A stretch of DNA of 30,295 bases from Pseudomonadaceae bacterium UBA836. GTDB lineage: Bacteria; Pseudomonadota; Gammaproteobacteria; Pseudomonadales; Pseudomonadaceae. Location: NCBI GenBank assembly GCA_002296055.1, contig DBHE01000070.1:1-30295 (forward strand). The letters are read 5' to 3'. Positions 24,174 to 30,295 of this stretch are shown piece by piece (positions within the stretch are counted from its first letter, which is position 1; every line of letters begins with the position of its first letter). The position numbers were made by a program, and so were the translations under genes. Below the pieces are notes generated by a model. It searched no databases. It was not told where the DNA came from and saw nothing but the letters and a program-made list of their open reading frames with translations.

Positions 24174-25556
24174 ATGCTGTACCTGTCCGTGGCAGCCCTG
24201 GCTGCCGTGTTGTTGCTGTTTGTCTGGATTGGCCTGCGCGCGCGCTCGACGCAGGCGGGTCTCGACGACTTTGTCACTGCTCGCAATTCGCAAAGCGCCC
24301 GTGCCATCGGCCTGTCCTTTTTGGCCTCGGGCATGGGCGGCTGGATTCTATTCGCGCCGCCAGAAGTCGGGGCGCTGGTGGGCCCGCTGGCGTTGGGCGG
24401 TTACGCGTTGGGCGCTGCCCTACCCTTTGTGCTGTTTGCGCTATTGGGGCCGGCCATTCGCCGAGCCTTGCCGCAGGGCCGCAGCATCGGCGAGTTTGCC
24501 GAGCACTGTTATGGTCCGGCGGTGCGTCGCTGGGTTGGGCTGATTTCACTGCTGTACATGAGCTGTTTTCTAATCGCCGAGCTGACCGCGATCGGCGCTA
24601 TTACCGGCATGCTGTCCGACGTTAACGGCAACCTGGTGGTGGTAGGCGTTGCCGTTGCGACCCTGCTCTACACCGCTTGGGGAGGTTTACGCGCGAGCAT
24701 GACCACCGACCGCTGGCAGGCCTGGCTGCTGCTCGGGCTATTAGCGCTGGTCGGCGCGGTCGCCCTGCAGCGTGTGCCTGAGGCCACCGCCAGCGCGGCA
24801 TTACCCGGCATTTCTGCTGGTGCTGCCCTGGGCGTGGCCCTGACTCTGGTAATTGCAGTCACTGCAGCCAACCTGTTTCACCAGGGCTACTGGCAGCGCG
24901 TATGGGCTGCCGAGAGCGATGCTGCGTTAGGTCGTGGTGCGCTACTTGGCGGTTTGGCGACCATTCTGGTGGTCGCGGTGGTGGGTGGCCTGGGAATCAT
25001 CACGGTCATGAGCGGCGCAGATGTCGGCTCGCCGCCAATTCCCTTCTTTGCCATGCTCGGCGATGCGCCGGCCTGGCTTTCGCTGCCTGCATTGCTGCTG
25101 GCCCTGACCTTGGTAGCCTCCTCCGTCGATACCCTGCAAAACGCGATTGCGTCGCTGCTGGTGACGGAAAAACGTGGCCTGTCGCTGACAACGGCGCGCT
25201 GGCTGACGGTAGCGCTGATGGTGCCGGTGGTGCTGATCGCGCTAGAGGGCATGTCGGTCCTGCGGCTGTTTTTGATCGCCGACCTGCTGTGCGCTACGGC
25301 GGTGGTGCCTGTGCTGCTCGGATTATGGCGACGCATGTCGGCGCCGGTGGCTATCGCCGGGGCGTTGGCAGGCCTGCTTGGCGCCGTCCTGCCGGGCTGG
25401 GTAGCCAGCGGCAGCCTGCTGCAAGGGCTAGAGCTGGCCAGTTTTCCGAATACCGTGCCTACGCTGGCGCCGTTCGCTGGCGCGCTGCTGGCGTCTTCGT
25501 TTGTCAGTCTGGTCGGCGCCCTGCTATGGCGCCCCCGTTTGGCGACACCGTCCTGA
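24174..25556 (+). CDS. Sodium:solute symporter family permease under TPP riboswitch control
   Basis: A 460-residue integral membrane protein with about 12-13 hydrophobic segments and SSS-family features: D-D-F-V-T-A-R-N near 31-38, G-L-S-F-L-A-S-G-M-G-G-W near 46-57 in the sodium-binding helix, and the G-G-L-R-A-S-M-T-T-D-x-W-Q motif near 165-177. The family takes up small solutes with sodium. Control by a TPP riboswitch is the best clue to substrate: thiamine, or a precursor such as hydroxymethylpyrimidine, is predicted. SSS permeases regulated by THI elements were described comparatively as ThiV, but I cannot confirm this is that ortholog. No thi biosynthesis gene is adjacent. A 10-bp hairpin follows the stop. 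Confidence 0.88.
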   Translation: MLYLSVAALAAVLLLFVWIGLRARSTQAGLDDFVTARNSQSARAIGLSFLASGMGGWILFAPPEVGALVGPLALGGYALGAALPFVLFALLGPAIRRALPQGRSIGEFAEHCYGPAVRRWVGLISLLYMSCFLIAELTAIGAITGMLSDVNGNLVVVGVAVATLLYTAWGGLRASMTTDRWQAWLLLGLLALVGAVALQRVPEATASAALPGISAGAALGVALTLVIAVTAANLFHQGYWQRVWAAESDAALGRGALLGGLATILVVAVVGGLGIITVMSGADVGSPPIPFFAMLGDAPAWLSLPALLLALTLVASSVDTLQNAIASLLVTEKRGLSLTTARWLTVALMVPVVLIALEGMSVLRLFLIADLLCATAVVPVLLGLWRRMSAPVAIAGALAGLLGAVLPGWVASGSLLQGLELASFPNTVPTLAPFAGALLASSFVSLVGALLWRPRLATPS

Positions 25557-25564
25557 GTATGTTG

Positions 25565-25588
25565 CCGGCTACCCGCCCGGGTAGCCGG
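25565..25588 (+). terminator. Hairpin after the symporter gene
   Basis: Perfect 10-bp stem CCGGCTACCC / GGGTAGCCGG with a 4-base loop, 8 bases after the stop. It is stable, but the following bases (TCCAGAG) give no T tract. Confidence 0.6.
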
Positions 25589-25737
25589 TCCAGAGTCTGA
25601 TGGCTCTGTCATGTCGTGAATCAGTCACTTTGGCGTCAAATGCATAACCTTTGTCGTCATTGCACCAGTGCGCAATGCTGCGCTGCAGGCAGTCTATAGT
25701 CACTGAGATAACACGTCAGACAATAAGAGAGCCAAAA

Positions 25738-27243
25738 ATGACGAACGAGCACTTCGATGTATTGGTCATCGGTGCCGGCCTGTCCGGTATCGGCACGGCC
25801 GTTCACCTCACCCAGAACTGCCCCGACAAGCACTTCGCTATTCTCGAGCGCCGTCAGCAAGTAGGCGGCACTTGGGATCTGTTTCGCTACCCAGGCATCC
25901 GCTCGGACTCGGATATGTTCAGCTTCGGTTTCGCGTTCCGCCCCTGGAATGACCTGAAAACCCTGGCCGACGGCGAGTCGATCCGTCAGTACATCGGCGA
26001 TACCGCGCGCGAGTACGGTATCGACGAAAAAATCCGCTTTGGCATCGAAACCGAGCAGGTGCAGTGGTGCAGCGCCCAGCAGCAGTGGGTGATCAGCGCC
26101 CGTGACCTGCAAAGCGGCCAGGCGCGGCATTTCAGTTGTGACTTCTTGATCAGTTGCACCGGTTATTACGACCACAAGGCCGGCTATCTGCCTGAGTTTC
26201 CGGGCGTGGAGCGATTCCAGGGTCAATGCATTCATCCGCAGCAGTGGCCTGAGAACCTGGATTACCGGGGCAAGAAGGTGGTGGTTATCGGTAGCGGTGC
26301 CACAGCGGTCACCCTGGTGCCGGCGATGGCTGCCGAGGCTGGACATATCACGATGTTGCAGCGCTCCCCTTCCTACATCATGACGGTGCCCGCCCACGAC
26401 CGGATTACCGAAGTCATGTGCAAGTTTGTGCCCAACAACTGGGTTTACAAGCTGTCGCGCCGTCGCAACATCGCCATTCAGCGCTGGATATTCAAAGCAG
26501 CCAAACGCTGGCCGCAAGGCACCCGCCGCTTTCTGCTCAAGAAGGTTGCCCAGCAGTTGGATGATCCCGCACAAATGAAGCACTTCACGCCGACCTACAT
26601 GCCTTGGGACCAGCGCCTGTGCGCCGTGCCCGACGGGGACCTGTTCAGCGCCATCAACAGTGGCAAGGCGTCGGTGGTTACCGATCAGATTGAAACCTTC
26701 ACCGAGACAGGGATTCGCCTCACCTCCGGGCAGGAACTGAACGCGGATATCATCATCACCGCAACCGGTCTGCAGCTGCAGGTATTGGGTGGCACCCAAC
26801 TGCAGATGGACGGCAAGCCGCTCGATGTAAACCAGCGCATGACCTACAAGGGCGTCATGCTGCAGGACGTACCCAATATGGCCTGGATCTTTGGGTATAC
26901 CAACGCGCCCTGGACGCTCAAGTCCGATATTGCCGCCCAATGGGTATGCCGGTTGCTGAACCACATGCGCGCCGCGGGTGTGCAGGTTGCAACGCCACGC
27001 GACCGGGACGGCAACCTGATCGCCGATGAGTCCATGATGGGCGCCCTGCAGTCGGGTTACGTACAACGTGGCAATGCCGTGTTGCCACGCCAAGGGCGCG
27101 CCGCCCCCTGGCGTTTGCTCAACGCCTATGAGCAAGACAAGGACATGCTGCTGCAAGAGCCCATCGAGGACGACTTGCTCGAGTTGACGGAAAAGGCCAG
27201 CCAGCGGCAAGCCAGCACCCCGCGCAATGTGCGCGCTGCCTGA
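25738..27243 (+). CDS. AlmA-like flavin-containing monooxygenase (Baeyer-Villiger type)
   Basis: FAD- and NADPH-dependent monooxygenase of 501 residues. The FAD-binding G-x-G-x-x-G is at 12-17. G-G-T-W-D-L-F-R-Y-P-G-I at 43-54 is characteristic. The Baeyer-Villiger fingerprint F-x-G-x-x-x-H-x-x-x-W is at 160-170, and the NADPH-binding G-x-G-x-x-A at 185-190. The overall pattern and length are those I associate with AlmA, implicated in long-chain alkane use in Acinetobacter and Alcanivorax; whether AlmA hydroxylates alkanes or acts on derived ketones is debated. The start at 25738 follows an AGAGAG ribosome binding site and gives the normal N terminus; the frame is open to 25651 without resemblance. 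A TATAGT at 25695-25700 is a possible -10 without a good -35. It forms an operon with the next gene, 13 bases downstream. Confidence 0.88.
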   Translation: MTNEHFDVLVIGAGLSGIGTAVHLTQNCPDKHFAILERRQQVGGTWDLFRYPGIRSDSDMFSFGFAFRPWNDLKTLADGESIRQYIGDTAREYGIDEKIRFGIETEQVQWCSAQQQWVISARDLQSGQARHFSCDFLISCTGYYDHKAGYLPEFPGVERFQGQCIHPQQWPENLDYRGKKVVVIGSGATAVTLVPAMAAEAGHITMLQRSPSYIMTVPAHDRITEVMCKFVPNNWVYKLSRRRNIAIQRWIFKAAKRWPQGTRRFLLKKVAQQLDDPAQMKHFTPTYMPWDQRLCAVPDGDLFSAINSGKASVVTDQIETFTETGIRLTSGQELNADIIITATGLQLQVLGGTQLQMDGKPLDVNQRMTYKGVMLQDVPNMAWIFGYTNAPWTLKSDIAAQWVCRLLNHMRAAGVQVATPRDRDGNLIADESMMGALQSGYVQRGNAVLPRQGRAAPWRLLNAYEQDKDMLLQEPIEDDLLELTEKASQRQASTPRNVRAA

Positions 27244-27256
27244 CCGGAGACATGCC

Positions 27257-28219
27257 ATGAGTAGTCAACTTAACCGCCTCACTGTACTGGGCGCTGGCGT
27301 GCTGGGTGGGCAGATTGCCTGGCACAGCGCTTACATGGGCAAGCACGTGGTGGTGTATGACCTGTTCGAGGATTCGCTTGGACGCTGCAAGGTTGCGCAC
27401 GAGCAGTACGCCGAGATTTACCTCGCGGATCTGGGCGCCAGCGAGCAGCAGATGGAGCAAACTCGGCAACGCTTGCGCTACAGCTCCGAGCTGGCTGATG
27501 CGGTCGCGCAGGCTGATCTGGTGATTGAGGCAGTGCCTGAAATACCCGAGGTCAAGACCGAGGTCTACCGCGAGATGGCCGCGCTCTTGCAGCCGCACTG
27601 TCTGATTGCCACCAATTCATCCACGTTGTTGCCAAGCCAGTTTGCCGACGCCACCGGACGCCCCGCACAGTACTGTGCGCTGCATTTTGCCAACCTGATC
27701 TGGGCAATGAACGTGGCCGAGATAATGGCCCATGCTGATACCAGCGAGCACACCTTACGCAGCATCGCTGCCTTCGCGATTGAGATCGGCATGGTGCCGA
27801 TTCCGATCCAGAAGCCGCAAAACGGCTATGTCATCAACTCGCTGCTGGTGCCCTTGCTGGGCGCAGCACAAAGCCTGGTTACCAATGGTGTGTCTACGCC
27901 GGAAATGGTGGATCGCACCTACATGATCACCAATCGAGGTGTGGCTCTGGGGCCCTTCGGCATAATGGACGTTATTGGCATGAAAACCTGTTACGACGTG
28001 CTCAGCTACTGGGGCCAACAGAACAGGGACGAGCAGACGCTAAAGAACGCTGCCTACATCAAGGAGCACATGATTGATCAGGGCAAAATGGGGCTGCAAA
28101 CAGGCAGTGGATATTACAGCTACCCCAATCCGGCCTATGCTGCCCCGGACTTTCTCGCCACGCCTGGGCTTGATGCGGTCGACGAAATCGTTCGCCTGAC
28201 GCTGCCGCGTAAAGACTAA
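27257..28219 (+). CDS. 3-hydroxyacyl-CoA dehydrogenase family protein
   Basis: A 320-residue NAD-dependent dehydrogenase. The Rossmann motif G-A-G-V-L-G is at 12-17, with D35 at the end of beta2 indicating NAD. The catalytic set of the family is present: S121/S122 in T-N-S-S-T, H143 in H-F-A-N, E155 and N194. H-F-A-N replaces the commoner H-F-F-N-P. The C-terminal helical dimerisation domain follows from about 190. It would oxidise a 3-hydroxyacyl-CoA to the 3-keto form in beta-oxidation or related pathways. The start at 27257 has GGAG about eight bases upstream. Its coupling to the AlmA-like gene suggests a role in processing products of alkane, ketone or lipid oxidation. A hairpin followed by TTT ends the unit. 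Confidence 0.9.
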   Translation: MSSQLNRLTVLGAGVLGGQIAWHSAYMGKHVVVYDLFEDSLGRCKVAHEQYAEIYLADLGASEQQMEQTRQRLRYSSELADAVAQADLVIEAVPEIPEVKTEVYREMAALLQPHCLIATNSSTLLPSQFADATGRPAQYCALHFANLIWAMNVAEIMAHADTSEHTLRSIAAFAIEIGMVPIPIQKPQNGYVINSLLVPLLGAAQSLVTNGVSTPEMVDRTYMITNRGVALGPFGIMDVIGMKTCYDVLSYWGQQNRDEQTLKNAAYIKEHMIDQGKMGLQTGSGYYSYPNPAYAAPDFLATPGLDAVDEIVRLTLPRKD

Positions 28220-28230
28220 CCGCCACGCTG

Positions 28231-28250
28231 CGGGCTGGTGGCTCAGCCCG
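28231..28250 (+). terminator. Rho-independent-like terminator after the dehydrogenase gene
   Basis: Perfect 7-bp stem CGGGCTG / CAGCCCG, 6-base loop, followed by TTTCGGCTT on the + strand, 11 bases after the stop. It overlaps the end of the converging MFS gene. Confidence 0.6.
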
Positions 28251-29463
28251 TTTCGGCTTGGCTTTGCGCTTGGGCGTCTGCCGGGTCTGCCAGCCACATT
28301 AGCAACAGCGCGCAGGCCGGCATCAGGCCGCCTAACACTGAAGCAGCCAGCCAGCCGCCGCTGACGTAGGCCCAGGCCCCCGCCGCCGAGCCCAGTGCGC
28401 CACCAACAAAGAAGGTTGCCATGTAGATGGCGTTCAAGCGGCTGCGCTCGGCTTCACCCAATGCGTAAATCAGCCGTTGGCCTAACACCACATTGCCGGA
28501 TACACCCAGGTCCAGCAGCACTGCCGCGAGTACCAGCAGCGCCAGCGACAAGCCGGAACCTGGAGCGCTGAGGTGCGTAATAGCGAACGCTATGATCACT
28601 GACAGCATCGCGGCAATGGTGGCGGGTCGCGTCAGGCCGTGGTCTGCCAGTCGCCCAGCAATCGGCGCGGAAACGGCGCCTGCTACACCTGCCAATGCGA
28701 AGAGTGCGATACCTGATTGCGACAAGTGAAACTGCGGGCCCGCCAGCAACAGCGGCGTGGTAGTCCAGAACACGCTGAAGGCACCAAACATCATGGCCTG
28801 GTAGAAGGCGCGGCGTTGTAAGACCGGTGTGCTGATTGCCAGCCGCCCCATTGAACGCAACAGCGCCAGATAGCCCATGCTGGCGGTAGGTACTCGCCGT
28901 GGCAGCACGCGCCGCATTACCAATACCAACACCACCATCACGATGGCGGACAACGCAAACACCCAGCGCCATGAACCCAGCATATCGGTAATCATGCTTG
29001 ACACTGGGCGCGCCAGCATAATGCCAAACATTAGACCGCCCATTACGTTACCCACCACCCTGCCCCGGTAAGCCGGGCTCGCCAGGTGCGCCGACAGCGG
29101 CACAATGATCTGTACCGCCACCGCGCCAACGCCGATGACCAGCGAACACAGCAAAAAACTGACTGCCGATGCAGACAGCGCGGTGCCAAGCAGTGCCAGG
29201 GCCAGTAACAGCACCATTGCGCTAATCAGTGCACGGTTTTCCAGGCGATCGGCCAGCGGAACAATCAGCAGCAACCCGATGACGTAGCCAATCTGCGTCA
29301 GGGTAACGATCAAGCCGCTCGCCTGCGGGTCTATACCCAGCGACGCGCTGATGGGCCCAACCAGCGGCTGAGCGTAGTAAAGGTTTGCCACTATCACGCC
29401 GCAGCAGGTGGCAAGAAAGAACATCAGCCCGGTGGCAATGCCACGGCTGCCCGATACCAGCAT
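28243..29463 (-). CDS. MFS transporter (YnfM/Bcr-like)
   Basis: Twelve-helix major facilitator permease, 406 residues from the preferred start. The first helix carries N-L-Y-Y-A-Q-P-L, and the helix 2-3 loop has a G-x-L-L-I-V-P-L-A-D-R-L-E-N-R version of the MFS motif A. Members of this branch are drug or metabolite exporters; the substrate is not predictable. The start at 29463 is preferred because GGAG lies five bases upstream and the helix begins soon after. In-frame alternatives are an ATG at 29499 and a GTG at 29556, both with no clear ribosome binding site. An inverted repeat lies upstream. The gene converges with the dehydrogenase gene and shares a hairpin region with it. Confidence 0.87.
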   Translation of the reverse strand: MLVSGSRGIATGLMFFLATCCGVIVANLYYAQPLVGPISASLGIDPQASGLIVTLTQIGYVIGLLLIVPLADRLENRALISAMVLLLALALLGTALSASAVSFLLCSLVIGVGAVAVQIIVPLSAHLASPAYRGRVVGNVMGGLMFGIMLARPVSSMITDMLGSWRWVFALSAIVMVVLVLVMRRVLPRRVPTASMGYLALLRSMGRLAISTPVLQRRAFYQAMMFGAFSVFWTTTPLLLAGPQFHLSQSGIALFALAGVAGAVSAPIAGRLADHGLTRPATIAAMLSVIIAFAITHLSAPGSGLSLALLVLAAVLLDLGVSGNVVLGQRLIYALGEAERSRLNAIYMATFFVGGALGSAAGAWAYVSGGWLAASVLGGLMPACALLLMWLADPADAQAQSQAETG

Positions 29464-29512
29464 GGTGGCTCCAGCAATCAGATTCGAGAAGGCGACCATG
29501 CTACGCGGGTTT

Positions 29513-29530
29513 GTTCGTGTAATGTCGAAC
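29513..29530. promoter_or_regulatory. Inverted repeat upstream of the MFS gene, possible operator
   Basis: GTTCG-N8-CGAAC, a perfect 5-bp dyad about 50 bases upstream of the preferred MFS start. The size and spacing would suit a TetR- or MarR-type dimer, but no such regulator is adjacent, and if translation starts at 29556 it lies inside the coding sequence. Confidence 0.25.
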
Positions 29531-29573
29531 TTTGTCTGCGGCCGCGGTGAAAACACTGTTGCGTAAAACGCAC

Positions 29574-30029
29574 CTATGGGTTCATTAATGCCAGCACGCT
29601 GGTACGCTGCTCGTCGCTCAAACCCTGCTGCTGCATCGCTTTGGATAGCGCGCCGTAAGCGCTTGTAAGGGCCGCCGACAGGCTACTCAGCTCAGTGCGC
29701 AGTAGATCCATTTGCGCGGCACGATCCTCATCGCTCAAGCCGGGCTGGCGGGCCAACTCGGCCATCTCCTGCTGCAAGGCGGTGACTTGTAGCTTCAGCT
29801 CGCGAATGTGCTTGAGCAACTGCTTGATCAGGTCCGGCAGGTCGCTCTCGTCCACGTCTTTGCTGTCGGCCGTCTGCTGCGAGCGCTCTGCACGAGCGGA
29901 TAACGACACCCTGACGCTGTCGGCGATGGCTGGGTTGCCGCGCTCCACCGAGGGCCGGGTGTCGGCGGGTGCGGCTGTTGACTGCACGCCAGGCCGAGGC
30001 CAAGTGAGATTAAGATCGCCGATACGCAT
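29574..30029 (-). CDS. Hypothetical coiled-coil protein
   Basis: A 151-residue soluble protein that I do not recognise with confidence. It has no signal peptide or transmembrane segment. Residues 1-60 are polar and probably disordered, with a D-S-V-R-V-S-L-S-A-R-A segment near 37-47 that faintly recalls the start of FlgM-like and other flagellar-associated proteins. About 62-95 is a strongly predicted coiled coil (L-I-K-Q-L-L-K-H-I-R-E-L-K-L-Q-V, then L-Q-Q-E-M-A). A short repeat, G-L-S-D-E-x-R, occurs at 97-103 and 136-142, each preceded by Gln residues and followed by a helix. A FlxA-like fold is possible. It could be co-transcribed with the MFS gene (gap about 110 bases). The ORF is supported by GC-rich codon use and a clear ATG. 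Confidence 0.65.
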   Translation of the reverse strand: MRIGDLNLTWPRPGVQSTAAPADTRPSVERGNPAIADSVRVSLSARAERSQQTADSKDVDESDLPDLIKQLLKHIRELKLQVTALQQEMAELARQPGLSDEDRAAQMDLLRTELSSLSAALTSAYGALSKAMQQQGLSDEQRTSVLALMNP

Positions 30030-30101
30030 GGTGCGCCCTTCGCGGGGATAGATACCTGCCTATATCGGTCGGTGATCTCGGGGCTTTAGCCGCATTGGCC
30101 T

Positions 30102-30130
30102 TTGACCCGGCTGGACAGCTTCCCTATATT
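30102..30130 (+). promoter_or_regulatory. Sigma-70 promoter ahead of the FMN riboswitch
   Basis: TTGACC (30102-30107, 5/6) is followed by exactly 17 bases and TATATT (30125-30130, 5/6 or near). The predicted start at about 30137 is some 18 bases before the aptamer, as expected for a riboswitch transcript. This is the best promoter match in the window. Confidence 0.65.
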
Positions 30131-30154
30131 GAGCGCCGCCGCTCGTGCGGCATC

Positions 30155-30295
30155 GTTCTCGGGGCGGGGTGCAACTCCCCACCGGCGGTGATGGAGTTTG
30201 CGGTTTTTTCCGCCCTCCCAGCCCGCGAGCGCTCTGCGTTAGCAGAGGTCAGCAGATCCGGTGTGATTCCGGAGCCGACGGTGATAGTCCGGATA
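30155..30295 (+). promoter_or_regulatory. FMN riboswitch (RFN element), 3' end cut by window
   Basis: The RFN conserved blocks appear in order: CGGGGCGGGGTG-CAA-CTCCCCACCGGCGGTGAT from 30160, then AGCCCGCGAGCG near 30221, then GGTCAGCAGATCCGGTG from about 30247, then GATTCCGGAGCCGACGGTGATAGTCCGGAT to the end. Only the last closing strand of P1 is missing. These elements bind flavin mononucleotide and repress riboflavin genes. In pseudomonads the gene downstream is usually ribB or a ribBA-like gene, which lies outside this window, so that is inference. Confidence 0.94.

Noticed and set aside
25628-25650. Possible sigma-54 promoter (TGGC and TGCA near the monooxygenase)
   Set aside because: Spacing between the GG and GC dinucleotides is 8 and not the required 10 bases.
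25651-25737. Upstream extension of the monooxygenase
   Set aside because: The added residues show no resemblance to flavoprotein N termini, and the ATG at 25738 has a ribosome binding site.
25657-27258. A 533-codon open frame on the minus strand covering the whole AlmA-like gene
   Set aside because: The + strand gene has FAD, NADPH and Baeyer-Villiger motifs, a ribosome binding site and an operon partner. The antisense translation shows no recognisable domain and its openness is explained by GC-rich codon use.
1-30295. CRISPR arrays, tRNA or rRNA genes, insertion sequences, phage genes, toxin-antitoxin pairs
   Set aside because: I looked for regularly spaced repeats, tRNA T-loop patterns, transposase motifs and small paired genes on both strands and saw none that could be supported.

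Overview
The window is about 30.3 kb of GC-rich (roughly 60% by eye) chromosomal DNA from a gammaproteobacterium. A member of the Pseudomonadaceae is the best fit, possibly a marine or hydrocarbon-associated lineage such as Halopseudomonas. That reading rests on gene content (tamAB, a cyoABCDE operon, a 165-residue tpx, FMN and TPP riboswitches, an AlmA-like monooxygenase) and is inference. No tRNA, rRNA, insertion sequence, integrase, CRISPR array or phage gene was seen. Almost every long open frame lying opposite or inside the genes listed here is a coding shadow.

Layout. 1-5.6 kb: tamA and tamB, translationally overlapped, encode the outer-membrane and inner-membrane halves of the translocation and assembly module. 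5.6-6.1 kb: tpx, a lone thiol peroxidase. 6.1-10.9 kb: two divergent signalling genes, a CHASE-PAS hybrid histidine kinase (-) and a six-TM GGDEF-EAL protein (+) with complete cyclase, phosphodiesterase and I-site motifs. 11.0-13.2 kb: a periplasmic solute-binding protein and a LysR regulator (-), the latter divergent from a PACE-family efflux protein (+). A 7-bp inverted repeat sits in the shared promoter region. 13.3-14.3 kb: an epoxide-hydrolase-like alpha/beta hydrolase (+). 14.3-19.1 kb: cyoABCDE (-), a complete cytochrome bo3 ubiquinol oxidase operon with heme O synthase. It is divergent from a group II truncated hemoglobin (+, 19.7 kb) across a 549-bp regulatory region.

20.2-23.9 kb (-): a D-hexose-6-phosphate mutarotase-like gene, then a membrane-anchored protein with eight CXXCH heme motifs followed by HEAT-like and TPR repeats, overlapping a GNAT acetyltransferase gene. 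24.1-25.6 kb (+): a TPP riboswitch whose 3' end contains the ribosome binding site of a sodium:solute symporter, which predicts uptake of thiamine or a precursor. 25.7-28.2 kb (+): an AlmA-like flavin monooxygenase (Baeyer-Villiger fingerprint) and a 3-hydroxyacyl-CoA dehydrogenase, a likely lipid or alkane oxidation operon. 28.2-30.0 kb (-): an MFS transporter and a small coiled-coil protein of unknown function. 30.1 kb to the end (+): a consensus-like sigma-70 promoter and an FMN riboswitch cut by the window edge.

The genes do not form one system. They are short housekeeping and accessory operons. The parts that deserve a second look are the octaheme cytochrome-TPR fusion, the TPP-controlled symporter, the LysR/PACE operator, the AlmA/dehydrogenase pair, the cyo/globin divergent control region and a pair of perfect 16-bp palindromes at 10949-10988.
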